Shown piece by piece: positions 45,351-54,320 of a DNA stretch of 64,000 bases. The notes under the pieces were generated by a model. That model was not told where the DNA came from, made no database searches, and worked only from the letters and a program-made list of their open reading frames with translations. This DNA comes from Stenotrophomonas sp. ESTM1D_MKCIP4_1 (GTDB lineage Bacteria > Pseudomonadota > Gammaproteobacteria > Xanthomonadales > Xanthomonadaceae): contig NZ_CP026004.1 of assembly GCF_003086895.1 (NCBI RefSeq), positions 3,614,674-3,678,673 of the forward strand. Reading direction: 5' to 3'. The position numbers and the translations under genes were made by a program. Each line of letters begins with the position of its first letter. Positions within the stretch are counted from its first letter, which is position 1.

Positions 45351-45689
45351 ATGCCTGCGCAGTACCACATCAGCCTGCCCGACCCGTCCAAGGCCCGCGG
45401 CAATGACCCTGATCTTTCCTTCCATTCGCAGAGCGCCGGCGGTTTCGCCGAAGAGCTGCAGGACGCGCTGCGCAGCGGCACGCTGTTCGAGCGCTGGAAG
45501 GCCAAGCAGCCGGACCCGGATGCCGTGGAGCCGCAGTGGGGCGTGACCGACCCGGATGCCACCGTCACCGGCGAACAGAAGGACCTGCGCATCAACCTGG
45601 TGGCCACCACCCGCATCGACAGTGACGTGTTCAAGCAGCGCCTGCGCCTGCTGGCCGGCCACCACTGGGAACTGCGCGACGTGCGTTGA
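45351..45689 (+). CDS. small conserved protein of unknown function
   Basis: 112 residues, acidic, soluble, with AAGGAGAAG before the ATG. It has PDPSKARGNDPDLSFHSQSA near the start and a compact C-terminal part ending RLRLLAGHHWELRDVR. No family recognised. Codon use matches its neighbours, and it stands alone between DegV and a REP-flanked efflux operon. Confidence 0.65.
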   Translation: MPAQYHISLPDPSKARGNDPDLSFHSQSAGGFAEELQDALRSGTLFERWKAKQPDPDAVEPQWGVTDPDATVTGEQKDLRINLVATTRIDSDVFKQRLRLLAGHHWELRDVR

Positions 45690-45737
45690 GGCCCCCGCCC
45701 GCGCCGTGATCGACCCGGTGCCGATGGCGATGCTCTG

Positions 45738-45794
45738 GTAGACGCCAACCTTGGTTGGCAACTACCACGCTGCCGGCCAGCGGCCGGCACTACC
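45738..45794. repeat. REP pair at the end of the efflux operon
   Basis: GTAGACGCCAACCTTGGTTG then GCAACTAC is one palindrome. GCCGGCCAGCGGCCGGCACT then ACC is another. The second supplies the TAG stop of the outer-membrane factor gene on the minus strand. Confidence 0.75.
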
Positions 45795-47202
45795 AGCCAC
45801 CGCCCAGCGCGCGGTACAGCTCGACCCGGGCGATGGCCGCCGTGGCCTGGCTGTTGGCCAGCGCAGCCCGGTTGTCCAGTGCGATGCGCTGGGTGGTGAG
45901 CACATCCAGCATGTCCACCACGCCGGCCTGGTACTGGCGCCGTGCAGCACCCAGCGCGGAATCGCTCTGCTCAACCGCCACCTGCAGCTGCGTCGTGCGC
46001 TGTTGTTCCGCCGCGTACCCATCGATGGCATCGTCCACTTCATGCCAGGCCTGCAGCACCGTGCGCTGGAACTGCAGCGCCGACTGCTGCTGCTGCACCC
46101 GGCTCAACGCCAGATTGGCCTTCAGGCGGCCGCCCTGGAAGATCGGCAGGCTGATCGACGGGCCCACGCTGAAGCGGTGGGCATTCCACCCATCGAGGCC
46201 ATCCAGCTGCCTGGCCTGGAAGCCGGCATCGCCGTTCAAGGTGATGCGGGGCAGGAAGCTGGCCTGGGCCACGCCGATGTTCGCGGTGGCCGCATGCAGC
46301 GCCGCTTCGGCACGACGGATGTCCGGACGACGTTCGACCAGCTCACTGGGCAGGCCCACAGCCACAGCGGGCAACGGCGGCCAGTCGGCACGCATGCCCT
46401 GCAGCTGCGCGTCCAGCCCCTGCGGTGGCCTGGCCAGCAGGAAGGCCAGTGCATTGCGCAGCTGCGACTGGCGGTGCCGCAGCGGCGCGATGCGTGCCTG
46501 CAGCGAAGCCACCTGCGCGGCCGCGCTCGACACCTGCAGGGTACTGGCCACCCCCTGCTGCTGGCGCGCCTGGGTCAAGCGCTGGATGTCGGCGGCAATG
46601 CCCAGGTTGTCCTCGGTGATCGCCAGCAGCTGCGAGGTTGCCCGCAGCTGCAGGTAGGAACGTGCGGTTTCGGCCAGCAGGGCAATGCGTACGGCATGCG
46701 CATCTTCTTCGGCCATCTGCACGCGCGCATCGGCCGCTTCCAGCTGGCGGCGCACGCGGCCCCACAGATCCAGTTCCCAGCTCAGGCCGACGCCCGCCTG
46801 GAATAGTCCGTAATCCTCGCGCCCGGCATTGCCGGAAGGATCGCTCAGCCCCACTTCGCTGTTGCGTGCGCGCACGCCACTGGCGCTGCCCGCGACCGCG
46901 GGCAGGCGATCAGCGGCGCTGATGCCACGCGCCGCGCGGCTCTGCTGCACGCGGTTGGCGGCCAATTGCAGATCCAGGTTGGACTGCAATGCCTGCTGGG
47001 CCAGCTGCCCCAGCAGCGGATCGTGGAAACCGGCCCACCATGCCGCATCATCGTCGATGGCCGTCGCGGCCACCGCCTCGCCCTGCCACTGCGCCGGCAG
47101 CTCGGCCTGTGGCCGTACGAAGTCCGGGCCCATCGTGCAGGCCGCCACGGCCATGCACAGCGACGCGCTGGCCACGGCCTTCATCAACGCGGGCATGCTC
47201 AT
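45790..47202 (-). CDS. outer-membrane factor lipoprotein of a tripartite efflux pump (NodT family)
   Basis: 470 residues. Lipobox in SLCMAVAACTMGPDF, then two OEP repeats rich in coiled helices. TolC-type outer-membrane exit channel. GGGGAGGG lies just before the ATG. The start overlaps the HlyD gene stop (ATGA). It is the third gene of an MFS-HlyD-OMF operon. This order differs from the emrRCAB locus of S. maltophilia, so I do not give it that name. TAG stop within a REP. Confidence 0.9.
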   Translation of the reverse strand: MSMPALMKAVASASLCMAVAACTMGPDFVRPQAELPAQWQGEAVAATAIDDDAAWWAGFHDPLLGQLAQQALQSNLDLQLAANRVQQSRAARGISAADRLPAVAGSASGVRARNSEVGLSDPSGNAGREDYGLFQAGVGLSWELDLWGRVRRQLEAADARVQMAEEDAHAVRIALLAETARSYLQLRATSQLLAITEDNLGIAADIQRLTQARQQQGVASTLQVSSAAAQVASLQARIAPLRHRQSQLRNALAFLLARPPQGLDAQLQGMRADWPPLPAVAVGLPSELVERRPDIRRAEAALHAATANIGVAQASFLPRITLNGDAGFQARQLDGLDGWNAHRFSVGPSISLPIFQGGRLKANLALSRVQQQQSALQFQRTVLQAWHEVDDAIDGYAAEQQRTTQLQVAVEQSDSALGAARRQYQAGVVDMLDVLTTQRIALDNRAALANSQATAAIARVELYRALGGGW

Positions 47203-48236
47203 GCGCCCTCCCCGCCCTGCAGGTCCACGCGTGCCTCCACCGACATGCCGGCACGCAACTGATCCAGCAGCGGCTGGCCCGGTTCCAGCACGATCTTCAC
47301 TGGAATGCGCTGCACCACCTTGGTGAAGTTGCCGGTGGCGTTTTCCGGAGCGACCACCGCGAACGTCACGCCCGTGGCCGGCGCGATGCTGTCGACGTGA
47401 CCATGCAGGCGCGTGCCGGGAAATACATCCACCGTCAACTCCACCGGCTGCCCTGCGTGCATGCGGGTCATCTGCGTTTCCTGGAAGTTGGCGACCACGA
47501 AGGCACGCTGCAGCGGCACGACGGCCGCAACGGCCGTGCCCGGCGTGAGGTAGGCACCCACGCGCACCGCACGGCGGCCAACCACACCATCAATCGGCGC
47601 ACGCAGCTCTGTATGCGAAAGATCCAGCTCCGCGCGGGCCTGCGCCGCTTCTGCGCGTTGCACCGCCGCCTGCGCCGACTGCACGCCCGCCGCCAGGATG
47701 GCGGTGCGCTGGCGTGCGCTGCTCAGTGCGGCCTGCCCTTGCTGCAGGTGGGCCTGGGCCACAGCCTGCTTCGACTGCGCCTGCTGCGCGTTCTGCACCG
47801 TACCGGCGCCATCGCTGGCCAGCGCGCGGTAACGCTGCTGGTCAGCACTGGCCAGGGTCAGCTCGGATCGGCTGACATCCACACTGGCCCGCGCCTGTTC
47901 GATCAGCGAGCCCTGCTGTGCCAGCGCGGCCTGCGCATTGGCCAGCTGGGCACGCGCATTGACCAGATCGGCGCGCGCTGCCTGCAACGCCACCTGGTAG
48001 TCGCGGTCATCGATGCGGGCCAGCACATCACCGGCTTTCACCGTCTGGTTGTCCTGCACCTCGACACTGCTGACGAAGCCGGCCACTTTCGGTGCGACCA
48101 CGGTGAAATCGGCGTTGACGTAGGCGTTGTCGGTGCGCTGGTAGCGGCCGTCGCGCAGCAGCAGCCAGCCACCGATGGCCAGGGCCAATACACCCAGCGC
48201 GAGGCCGGTATTGAGGGTTGTCTTGTTGAGGCTCAT
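47199..48236 (-). CDS. HlyD/EmrA-family membrane fusion protein
   Basis: 345 residues. One N-terminal anchor helix (LALGVLALAIGGWLLL), EmrA-type YQRTDNAYVNADFTVVAPKV, a split lipoyl domain, a long alpha-hairpin (about 90-200) and a beta-barrel (LSHTELRAPIDGVVGRRAVR). It bridges the MFS pump and the outer-membrane channel. The ATG at 48236 is used because the anchor begins there; the upstream frame lies inside the MFS gene. 23 bases after the MFS stop. Confidence 0.9.
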   Translation of the reverse strand: MSLNKTTLNTGLALGVLALAIGGWLLLRDGRYQRTDNAYVNADFTVVAPKVAGFVSSVEVQDNQTVKAGDVLARIDDRDYQVALQAARADLVNARAQLANAQAALAQQGSLIEQARASVDVSRSELTLASADQQRYRALASDGAGTVQNAQQAQSKQAVAQAHLQQGQAALSSARQRTAILAAGVQSAQAAVQRAEAAQARAELDLSHTELRAPIDGVVGRRAVRVGAYLTPGTAVAAVVPLQRAFVVANFQETQMTRMHAGQPVELTVDVFPGTRLHGHVDSIAPATGVTFAVVAPENATGNFTKVVQRIPVKIVLEPGQPLLDQLRAGMSVEARVDLQGGEGA

Positions 48237-48259
48237 GGGGGAAGTCCTTGCGGGAGAGG

Positions 48260-49774
48260 TCAGGCCACGGCACGTGGCGGATGGACGCGGGTGGCCCACG
48301 GCAGCAGCGGCAGGCAGCCCAGGGCCACCAGCGCGACCAGCCAGTACAGGTCCGCCGAGGTCAGGGCCTGCACCTGGGCGTGCAGCCGCGCGGGCAGATC
48401 GGCGCTGGCCGGCAACCACGGCTGGTTGCCCAGGTGGTCGACCAGCGCGGTGGAATGGAAGTGGCGCCGTGATTGCCCCACCGCATCGAGCACGCCACCG
48501 GCAAACACCGCCGAAAAGCCTTTGACGGTGTTGAACCAGGCCGAGGCATAGGGACCGTCCTGCGGCGCCAGACCGGTGGTGGCCAGCAGCAGCAACGGCA
48601 GCACCGCCATCGGCTGCGCCACTACCTGCAGCAGCTGCACCCACAGGAAGCTGTCGCGGTTCCACTGCACGTCCAGCTGCGCGCCGAGGAAGCACGCTGT
48701 CGCCAGCAACACCAGGCCGGCGGCATGCACCCAGCGGCAATCCACCGCACGCTGGTTCATCAGTGCCGCCACCAACGGCAACGCAATCGCCTGCGGCAGC
48801 GCCACCCACAGCAGCATCGGGGCGGTCTGCAACGGCCGATAGCCCTGCACGCCGGCCAGAAAGCCGGAAGGAATGGAGATGACCGCAAGCAGCACGAACA
48901 GCACGCCCACGCAGGTCACCAGCGAATAGCTGAGGTTGCGATGGGCCAGCAGTTGCAGCTTGAAGAACGGCAGCGGGTGGAACCATTCGTTGATGAAGAA
49001 CAGCACCAGCAGGCCACTGCCGCCGTCCAGCAGCACCGTGATCAGCGGCGAATCGAACCAGTTCAGCCGCGCGCCCTGGGTCAGGCCCAGCACCAGCATC
49101 ACCAGCGCAGGCAGCCCCAGGGCCAGGCCCACACCGTTGAACTGGGAAAAACGCTCCAGGCGCATCGGGTCCTGCGGCAGGCCCCAGCCGACCATCACCA
49201 TGCCAACCGCGCAGAACGGCACGATCTGCCAGAACGCGAACTGCCAGCCCGCGTGTTCAACCCACAGCGCGGCCAGCGGCGTGCCCATGCTCGGGCCGAA
49301 CGTGGCAGTAAGCGCATAGCCGGCCAGGCCGTACAGCTTGATGCCCGGCGGCAGGAAGCGCAGCGCCACGCTCATCAGCAACGGTGGCAGCGCGCCGCCG
49401 GCAAGGCCCTGCAGCGCGCGCAGCAACAGGAAGGTCGGCAGGTTCGGCGCCAGCGGGCACAGCACGCCCAGCAGCATGAAGGCCGCGATCATCACCAAGC
49501 CGAAGCGGCGCAGCGAAAAGGTCACTGCGCACCAGGGCGCGAAAGCCATGGCACTGACCGACATGGCGCTGTAGATGCCAGTGATCCAGTTGCCGTCATC
49601 GACGCTGAACCCCATCGCGCCGCGGATATCGGCCAGCGCGGCCTTGGTGACGTTTTCGTTGAAGCCCGACAGCAGTACCACCAGCAGCACGCCGCACAGG
49701 CCGACCACGATGCGGCGATCAAAGACGGGGGCGGAGGCGATGGCGGCCGCCCGGGGCAAGGTGACCGCGCTCAT
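48260..49774 (-). CDS. EmrB/QacA-type (DHA2) MFS drug efflux pump
   Basis: 504 residues with about 14 hydrophobic helices. Proton-driven inner-membrane exporter. DHA2 markers: GFNENVTKAALADIRGAMGF, DDGNWITGIYSAMSVSAMAF, LLLRALQGLAGGALPPLLMS. The start at 49774 (MSAVTLPRAAAIASAPVFDR) gives the expected length. It leads the efflux operon. A LysR gene lies 227 bases upstream on the same strand and may control it. Likely substrates are hydrophobic toxins (family knowledge). Confidence 0.9.
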   Translation of the reverse strand: MSAVTLPRAAAIASAPVFDRRIVVGLCGVLLVVLLSGFNENVTKAALADIRGAMGFSVDDGNWITGIYSAMSVSAMAFAPWCAVTFSLRRFGLVMIAAFMLLGVLCPLAPNLPTFLLLRALQGLAGGALPPLLMSVALRFLPPGIKLYGLAGYALTATFGPSMGTPLAALWVEHAGWQFAFWQIVPFCAVGMVMVGWGLPQDPMRLERFSQFNGVGLALGLPALVMLVLGLTQGARLNWFDSPLITVLLDGGSGLLVLFFINEWFHPLPFFKLQLLAHRNLSYSLVTCVGVLFVLLAVISIPSGFLAGVQGYRPLQTAPMLLWVALPQAIALPLVAALMNQRAVDCRWVHAAGLVLLATACFLGAQLDVQWNRDSFLWVQLLQVVAQPMAVLPLLLLATTGLAPQDGPYASAWFNTVKGFSAVFAGGVLDAVGQSRRHFHSTALVDHLGNQPWLPASADLPARLHAQVQALTSADLYWLVALVALGCLPLLPWATRVHPPRAVA

Positions 49775-49930
49775 CGGCGCCGATCGATCCGTGCAGCGCA
49801 CGGCAGGTGAAGCGACATGGCGTGCGCTCCGTGAAGGTGGGGAGCGCAGTCTAGGCAGGGCCACTACTGCGGAAAATGGCGTGGATGCGATGCCAGTCGT
49901 GCGCCAGACGCACGGGTGTCGGGGGCCCGT

Positions 49931-50004
49931 GGGTGCCGACCGTTGGTCGGCACGCGATGGTGGTAGGTGCCGACCTTTGGTCGGCACGGGCGGCTCGGCT
50001 CTAC
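49931..50004. repeat. REP-type palindromes after the LysR gene
   Basis: GTGCCGACCGTTGGTCGGCA and GTGCCGACCTTTGGTCGGCA are two close copies, followed by CGGCTCGGCTCTAC, whose complement GTAG supplies the TAG stop of the LysR gene. Confidence 0.75.
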
Positions 50005-50909
50005 AAAGCGTCGGCGTCGCACATGCTCTTGATCGCACGGCGCAGCCAGCGGTGTGCCGGGTCGTTGTCCATACGCGGGTGCCAGGCCTGCACCAGAGCC
50101 ACCGTCCGTACCGACACAGGCAGCGGGAACATGCGCAGCGGCAGCCCCATGTAGGTGATGCGATCGAGCATCACGCTGGGCATCTGCGGCAGCACCAGAT
50201 CCGAAGCGGCGGCGGCGAAGATTGCACCGTGGAAGGTGGGGATGACCATCGCCACCCGTCGCCGCAGGCCCATCTGCGCCAACTCGTCATCGATCGGCCC
50301 ATGGGCGATGCCGCGCCGCGAAACGGCAATGTGGTCGCAGGCGGCGAAGCGCTCGGCGGTGATGTCCCCGTCGAACAGTGGATGGTCCTCGCGCGCCGCG
50401 CCCAGCAGCGCCGTGGTGAACAGGTTCTGCACCTTGGTTTCCTGCGTGTGCTTGCCGGCGGTGCTGATGTACAGGTCGATCCGGCCCTGCACCATCGCGT
50501 CATCGTCGGTATCGCCTTCGGGCATGAAGCGCAGCGTGCAGCCTGGGGCCTGCTCGCGGAACACCTCGCGCAGGCGGCCGCCGTAGCTGCCGATGAACAC
50601 ATCGTTGGCGCGGATGCTGAAGGTGTGTTCCAACGTCCCGATGTCCACTTCGCGCCCATCGTTGAACACCCGGTGGGCCTGCTCGATCACATCACGCACC
50701 TGCTCGCGCAGCTCCAGCGCACGCGGGGTCGGCGCCAGGCCACGGCCGGCGCGCACCAGCACCGGGTCGCCCAGCGCATCGCGGATCCGGCCCAGGGTGC
50801 GGCTCATGGCGGGCGCGCTCAGGTTCATGCGCCGGGCCGCCCTGGCGACACTGCCTTCGTCCAGCAGGACATCCAGGGCCAGCAGCAGATTGAGGTCGGG
50901 CAGGGACAT
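50001..50909 (-). CDS. LysR-family transcriptional regulator
   Basis: 302 residues. N-terminal winged helix (LNLLLALDVLLDEGSVARAA, RMNLSAPAMSRTLGRIRDAL) followed by a NodD-like substrate-binding domain. GGAGAC precedes the ATG at 50909. It reads toward the efflux operon on the same strand and is divergent from the universal stress protein, either of which may be its target. The TAG stop is REP-derived. Confidence 0.88.
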   Translation of the reverse strand: MSLPDLNLLLALDVLLDEGSVARAARRMNLSAPAMSRTLGRIRDALGDPVLVRAGRGLAPTPRALELREQVRDVIEQAHRVFNDGREVDIGTLEHTFSIRANDVFIGSYGGRLREVFREQAPGCTLRFMPEGDTDDDAMVQGRIDLYISTAGKHTQETKVQNLFTTALLGAAREDHPLFDGDITAERFAACDHIAVSRRGIAHGPIDDELAQMGLRRRVAMVIPTFHGAIFAAAASDLVLPQMPSVMLDRITYMGLPLRMFPLPVSVRTVALVQAWHPRMDNDPAHRWLRRAIKSMCDADAL

Positions 50910-51051
50910 GGCAGTCTCCAACAGATGGAATGACTCTACGACACTCTCAGTCAAAGTCGATTGCGCCCCATGCACGTATTGCCTGCACCACACGGCATGG
51001 GTGCGCGGCGCGGCATGGGCGACCATCACCGCCTGCCAAGGAGTCTGCCCC

Positions 51052-51492
51052 ATGTTCACTACCCTGCTGGTCGCCCTCGACGGCGGCCACCAGCACGACC
51101 CGCTGCTGGATCTGGTCACCCGCGTCGCCGGCCCGTGCAGCCGCGTGCACCTGCTGTGCGTGATCGATCCCGAGTTCGCCCTGCCCGACGACGCCAGCGA
51201 AGCCGACCGCCGCGAGTACTCTGAGGCCACCCGCCAGCGGGCCAAGGCGGAAGGCCTGTTGCAGGACGCCGTCGCACAGCTGCACGAGCGCGGAGTCGAC
51301 GCCCGACCGGCGATGCCGGTGGGCGATCCCGGCGAAGTGATCAGCACTCAAGCCCGCGAGCTGGACGCCGACCTGATCGTCATCGGCCACCGCCACCTGT
51401 CGCGGCTGCAGCGCCTGCTCGACAGCTCGGTGGCGCAATGGACCCTGGACCACGCACCGTGCCCGGTGCTGGTGGAAACGCGCGGCGGCTGA
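51052..51492 (+). CDS. universal stress protein (UspA family)
   Basis: 146 residues. UspA fold with FTTLLVALDGGHQHDPLL at the start, and the nucleotide-binding motif IVIGHRHLSRLQRLLDSSVA with CPVLVE at the end, which suggests an ATP-binding type. AAGGAG lies 8 bases before the ATG. Cytoplasmic stress adaptation protein. Followed by REP palindromes. Confidence 0.9.
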   Translation: MFTTLLVALDGGHQHDPLLDLVTRVAGPCSRVHLLCVIDPEFALPDDASEADRREYSEATRQRAKAEGLLQDAVAQLHERGVDARPAMPVGDPGEVISTQARELDADLIVIGHRHLSRLQRLLDSSVAQWTLDHAPCPVLVETRGG

Positions 51493-51503
51493 CATCGCAC
51501 ACG

Positions 51504-51630
51504 ATGCCCACCCTGGTGGGCGCTTCGGACAACGGCTGCCAACCAAGGTTGGCAACTACCGGCTTCACGCCCGCCAATCGATCACGTGTGCCTGCCGCGC
51601 TGCCCTGGTAGATGCCAACCTTGGTTGGCG
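51504..51630. repeat. REP palindromes between Usp and diguanylate cyclase genes
   Basis: ATGCCCACCCTGGTGGGC, GCCAACCAAGGTTGGCAACT with AC, and GTAGATGCCAACCTTGGTTG recur within 130 bases between converging genes. Confidence 0.7.
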
Positions 51631-51660
51631 CTTTGGGCAACGGCCGGCTCCGCGCCCGCA

Positions 51661-53106
51661 TCAACAATCAATCACGCCTTCTTCGCCGCTTTCATCGTCC
51701 AGCACGCGAGCGTGCAGGGTCACCTGGTTGCGGCCGGCGCGCTTGGCTGCGTACAGCCCCGCATCCGCATCCGCCAGCAACTGGTCGGCGCTGGCCGTGG
51801 CCGGTGGATGCAGATAGGCCACGCCGATGCTGATGCTGACCGGGCCTTCGGGCAGGTTCAGCGCTTCCACCGCCTCGCGTAGCCGCTCGGCCAGCGCCAG
51901 CACGCCCGACAACGGGCTGCCCGGCACGATCACCGCGAACTCCTCGCCGCCGTAGCGCGCCACACTGTCGGCCGCACGCCCCGCCGTGGCCTGCAGCACG
52001 GCCGCGACGGCGCGCAGGCAGCGGTCTCCGGCCGGATGGCCGTGCTGGTCGTTGAATGCCTTGAAGTGGTCGATGTCCACCAGCAGCAAAGCCAGTTCGG
52101 TGCCACTGCGGCGCGCACGGTTCCACTCGGCCTGCAGCACGGTGTCGAACTGGCGCCGGTTGGCAACGCCGGTCAAGCCATCCTGGCGCGCCAGCTGGTC
52201 CAGCCCGACTTGGCGTTCCAGCAGATCGGTCTGCAGCAGCGTGCTGCGCAGGCCGAAGCCCAACGTGGCCACCACGAACCCGGCTACCGCCAACGGTCGC
52301 GCATGGTCCACCACCAACGTGCCCACCACCAGCAGCAGCAGCGGCAGGATGATCGGCCCGCCCGCCTGCACCAGCCGCGACAGACGCGGGTGCAGCACCA
52401 GGCCCGGCGCCGGTGCCTGGCGCAGCGCAAGCAGGGCCAGCAGCAGGAACGGCACGTCGATCAGCAGGTCGTTGTACGCGCCGAAGGACTGCTCGACGGT
52501 GTAATGGTTGATGTAGAACGCCACCAGCAGGTAGCTCAGCGCATACAGGGCCAATGCACGGAAGAACACCCGCCGCTCGGGTGCATCGCCCGCCAGCCAG
52601 CGCACCATGGCGAACACGGCAATGCACAGGTTCTGGATGTCGAACATGTGCTGCATGTTGGCCATCGCCTGGTCATCGATGTCGATGCGGTCGGCGAAGG
52701 ACTGCGTGTGCACGAAGAACAGCACGCCCAGCAGGGCAGCCATCAGACCGTCGATGAGGCTGATGGTCCAGCGCTCGCGCCGCGCCCGGGCGAGAATGAA
52801 GACCAGCGGTACGCCGTACAGCACGTAGAGCAGCAGGCTGATGCTGGGGGTGATGCTGGGCCGCCCGGCGCTGAGTGCATCGAGCATGTTCGCGCCCATG
52901 CCCCCCGCCCACAGCAGCAGGGCCAGCGCCGTGGCGCGCCAGCCCAGCGCCGCGCGATCACGCTGGGCCCGCCACAGGCAGGCGGCCGCCGCCAGCAGGG
53001 GGGCGGCCGTGAGGAAGGCAAAGGATCCGCCGCCGGCCGTCCCAGGCCAGAACGCCACGACCACCCCGTGGCAAAGCACGTACAGCAGCGCCAGCACTAC
53101 CGGCAT
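51661..53106 (-). CDS. membrane diguanylate cyclase (GGDEF domain)
   Basis: 481 residues. About eight hydrophobic helices (1-290) form an N-terminal membrane sensor, followed by a GGDEF domain (about 305-465). Active site GGEEF (386-390) and the feedback I-site RAAD (377-380) five residues before it are both intact, so c-di-GMP synthesis with product inhibition is expected. DIDHFKAFNDQHGHPAGD is also standard. No EAL domain. The signal is unknown. It is divergent from the RIO kinase gene. Confidence 0.9.
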   Translation of the reverse strand: MPVVLALLYVLCHGVVVAFWPGTAGGGSFAFLTAAPLLAAAACLWRAQRDRAALGWRATALALLLWAGGMGANMLDALSAGRPSITPSISLLLYVLYGVPLVFILARARRERWTISLIDGLMAALLGVLFFVHTQSFADRIDIDDQAMANMQHMFDIQNLCIAVFAMVRWLAGDAPERRVFFRALALYALSYLLVAFYINHYTVEQSFGAYNDLLIDVPFLLLALLALRQAPAPGLVLHPRLSRLVQAGGPIILPLLLLVVGTLVVDHARPLAVAGFVVATLGFGLRSTLLQTDLLERQVGLDQLARQDGLTGVANRRQFDTVLQAEWNRARRSGTELALLLVDIDHFKAFNDQHGHPAGDRCLRAVAAVLQATAGRAADSVARYGGEEFAVIVPGSPLSGVLALAERLREAVEALNLPEGPVSISIGVAYLHPPATASADQLLADADAGLYAAKRAGRNQVTLHARVLDDESGEEGVIDC

Positions 53107-53295
53107 GCACTACCCCCATCCGCAAGGCCGTATGTGCGCACCATAGCGCGACCCACGGTGAACGTGCGTGATCCACTGCAGATAAAGGCAGGAGCACGAG
53201 GGGTGTCCTGGCGCCGGGCCGGGGCCCAGGCAAGCAGGCACGGCCTGGAGATGCGAAACTCCCTCCCCCGCCCCCCGAGCGTCTCCCGAAAACCC

Positions 53296-54156
53296 GTGAA
53301 GACCCCCGAAGGACTGCGTGCGCTGATCGACGATGGCGTGATCGACGAAGTGCTGCGCCCGCTCAAGAGCGGCAAGGAAGCGGCTGTGTACGTGGTACGC
53401 AGCGGCAACGACGTGCGCTGCGCCAAGGTCTATAAAGACATGGCCCAACGTAGTTTCCAGCAGCGCGTGCAATACCAGGAAGGCCGCAAGGTACGCGGCA
53501 GCCGCGAAGCGCGTGCCATCGGCAAGTCCAGCAAGTACGGCCGCAAGCAGCAGGAGGCCGCCTGGAAGAACACCGAGGTGGACGCGCTGTACCAGCTGCG
53601 CGACGCGGGTGTGCGGGTACCGGAGCCGCATGGCTACTACCACGGCGTGCTGCTGATGGAACTGGTGACCGACGCAGAGGGCTATTCCGCCGCCCGCCTG
53701 GGCGAAGTGGAGCTGGAGGCCGACCAGGCCCGCGCGTACCACCAGACCCTGGTGCGCCAGGTGGTGCGCATGCTCTGCTGCGGCCTGATCCACGGCGATC
53801 TTTCGCCATACAACGTACTGGTCGGGCCGGATGGCCCGGTGGTGATCGACTTCCCGCAGGTGGTCAGTGCCGGCGGCAACAACGCCGCGCGCAGCATGCT
53901 GCTGCGGGACGTCAACACCCTCACCGGCTACCTGGGCCGTTTCGCGCCCGAGCTGCTGGACAGCTGGTATGGCGAGGAAATGTGGGCACTGTTCGAGGCT
54001 GGCAACCTGTTGCCGGACAGCGAGCTCACCGGCACCTTCGTACACGATGAATCCACCATCGATCTGGATGGCGTGCGCCACGCCATCAACGATGCACGCG
54101 AAGAGGCCCTGATCCGCCAGCAGGGTCGCGAAGCAGCGGAAGAAGACGACCGGTAG
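53296..54156 (+). CDS. RIO1-like serine protein kinase (PA4780 family)
   Basis: 286 residues from the GTG at 53296. PA4780-type proteins begin near KTPEGLRALIDDGVIDEVLR, which this start gives; an ATG at 53251 would add 15 proline-rich residues but has GGAG abutting it. Kinase motifs: LKSGKEAAVYVVRSG (flexible P-loop), the Lys in CAKVYKD, catalytic LIHGDLSPYNVLV (HGDxSxxN) and VVIDFPQ metal loop. It is a bacterial RIO atypical kinase; targets are unknown. TAG stop from a REP element. Confidence 0.88.
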   Translation: MKTPEGLRALIDDGVIDEVLRPLKSGKEAAVYVVRSGNDVRCAKVYKDMAQRSFQQRVQYQEGRKVRGSREARAIGKSSKYGRKQQEAAWKNTEVDALYQLRDAGVRVPEPHGYYHGVLLMELVTDAEGYSAARLGEVELEADQARAYHQTLVRQVVRMLCCGLIHGDLSPYNVLVGPDGPVVIDFPQVVSAGGNNAARSMLLRDVNTLTGYLGRFAPELLDSWYGEEMWALFEAGNLLPDSELTGTFVHDESTIDLDGVRHAINDAREEALIRQQGREAAEEDDR

Positions 54157-54209
54157 AGTCGAGCTTGCTCGACTCTACGGAAAAGCCAGTCGAGCAAGCT
54201 CGACTCTAC
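54153..54209. repeat. SMAG-type REP pair after the RIO kinase gene
   Basis: GTAGAGTCGAGCTTGCTCGA and CCAGTCGAGCAAGCTCGACT with CTAC face each other. The same family occurs at 8924, 9857 and 55133. GTAG supplies the kinase stop. Confidence 0.85.
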
Positions 54210-54320
54210 AGCGCGCCCCACCACCAGTGCGGCGTGATCCACTGCAAGAAAGGCGATCCCGGCGGATACGGGCTGCCGGGGTACGGTAACCTGCGGACAT
54301 CACGGACGATGGGGACCACG

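Noticed and set aside
45790..49774. Naming the efflux operon emrCAB
   Set aside because: Gene order and regulator type differ from that locus, and identity cannot be measured here.
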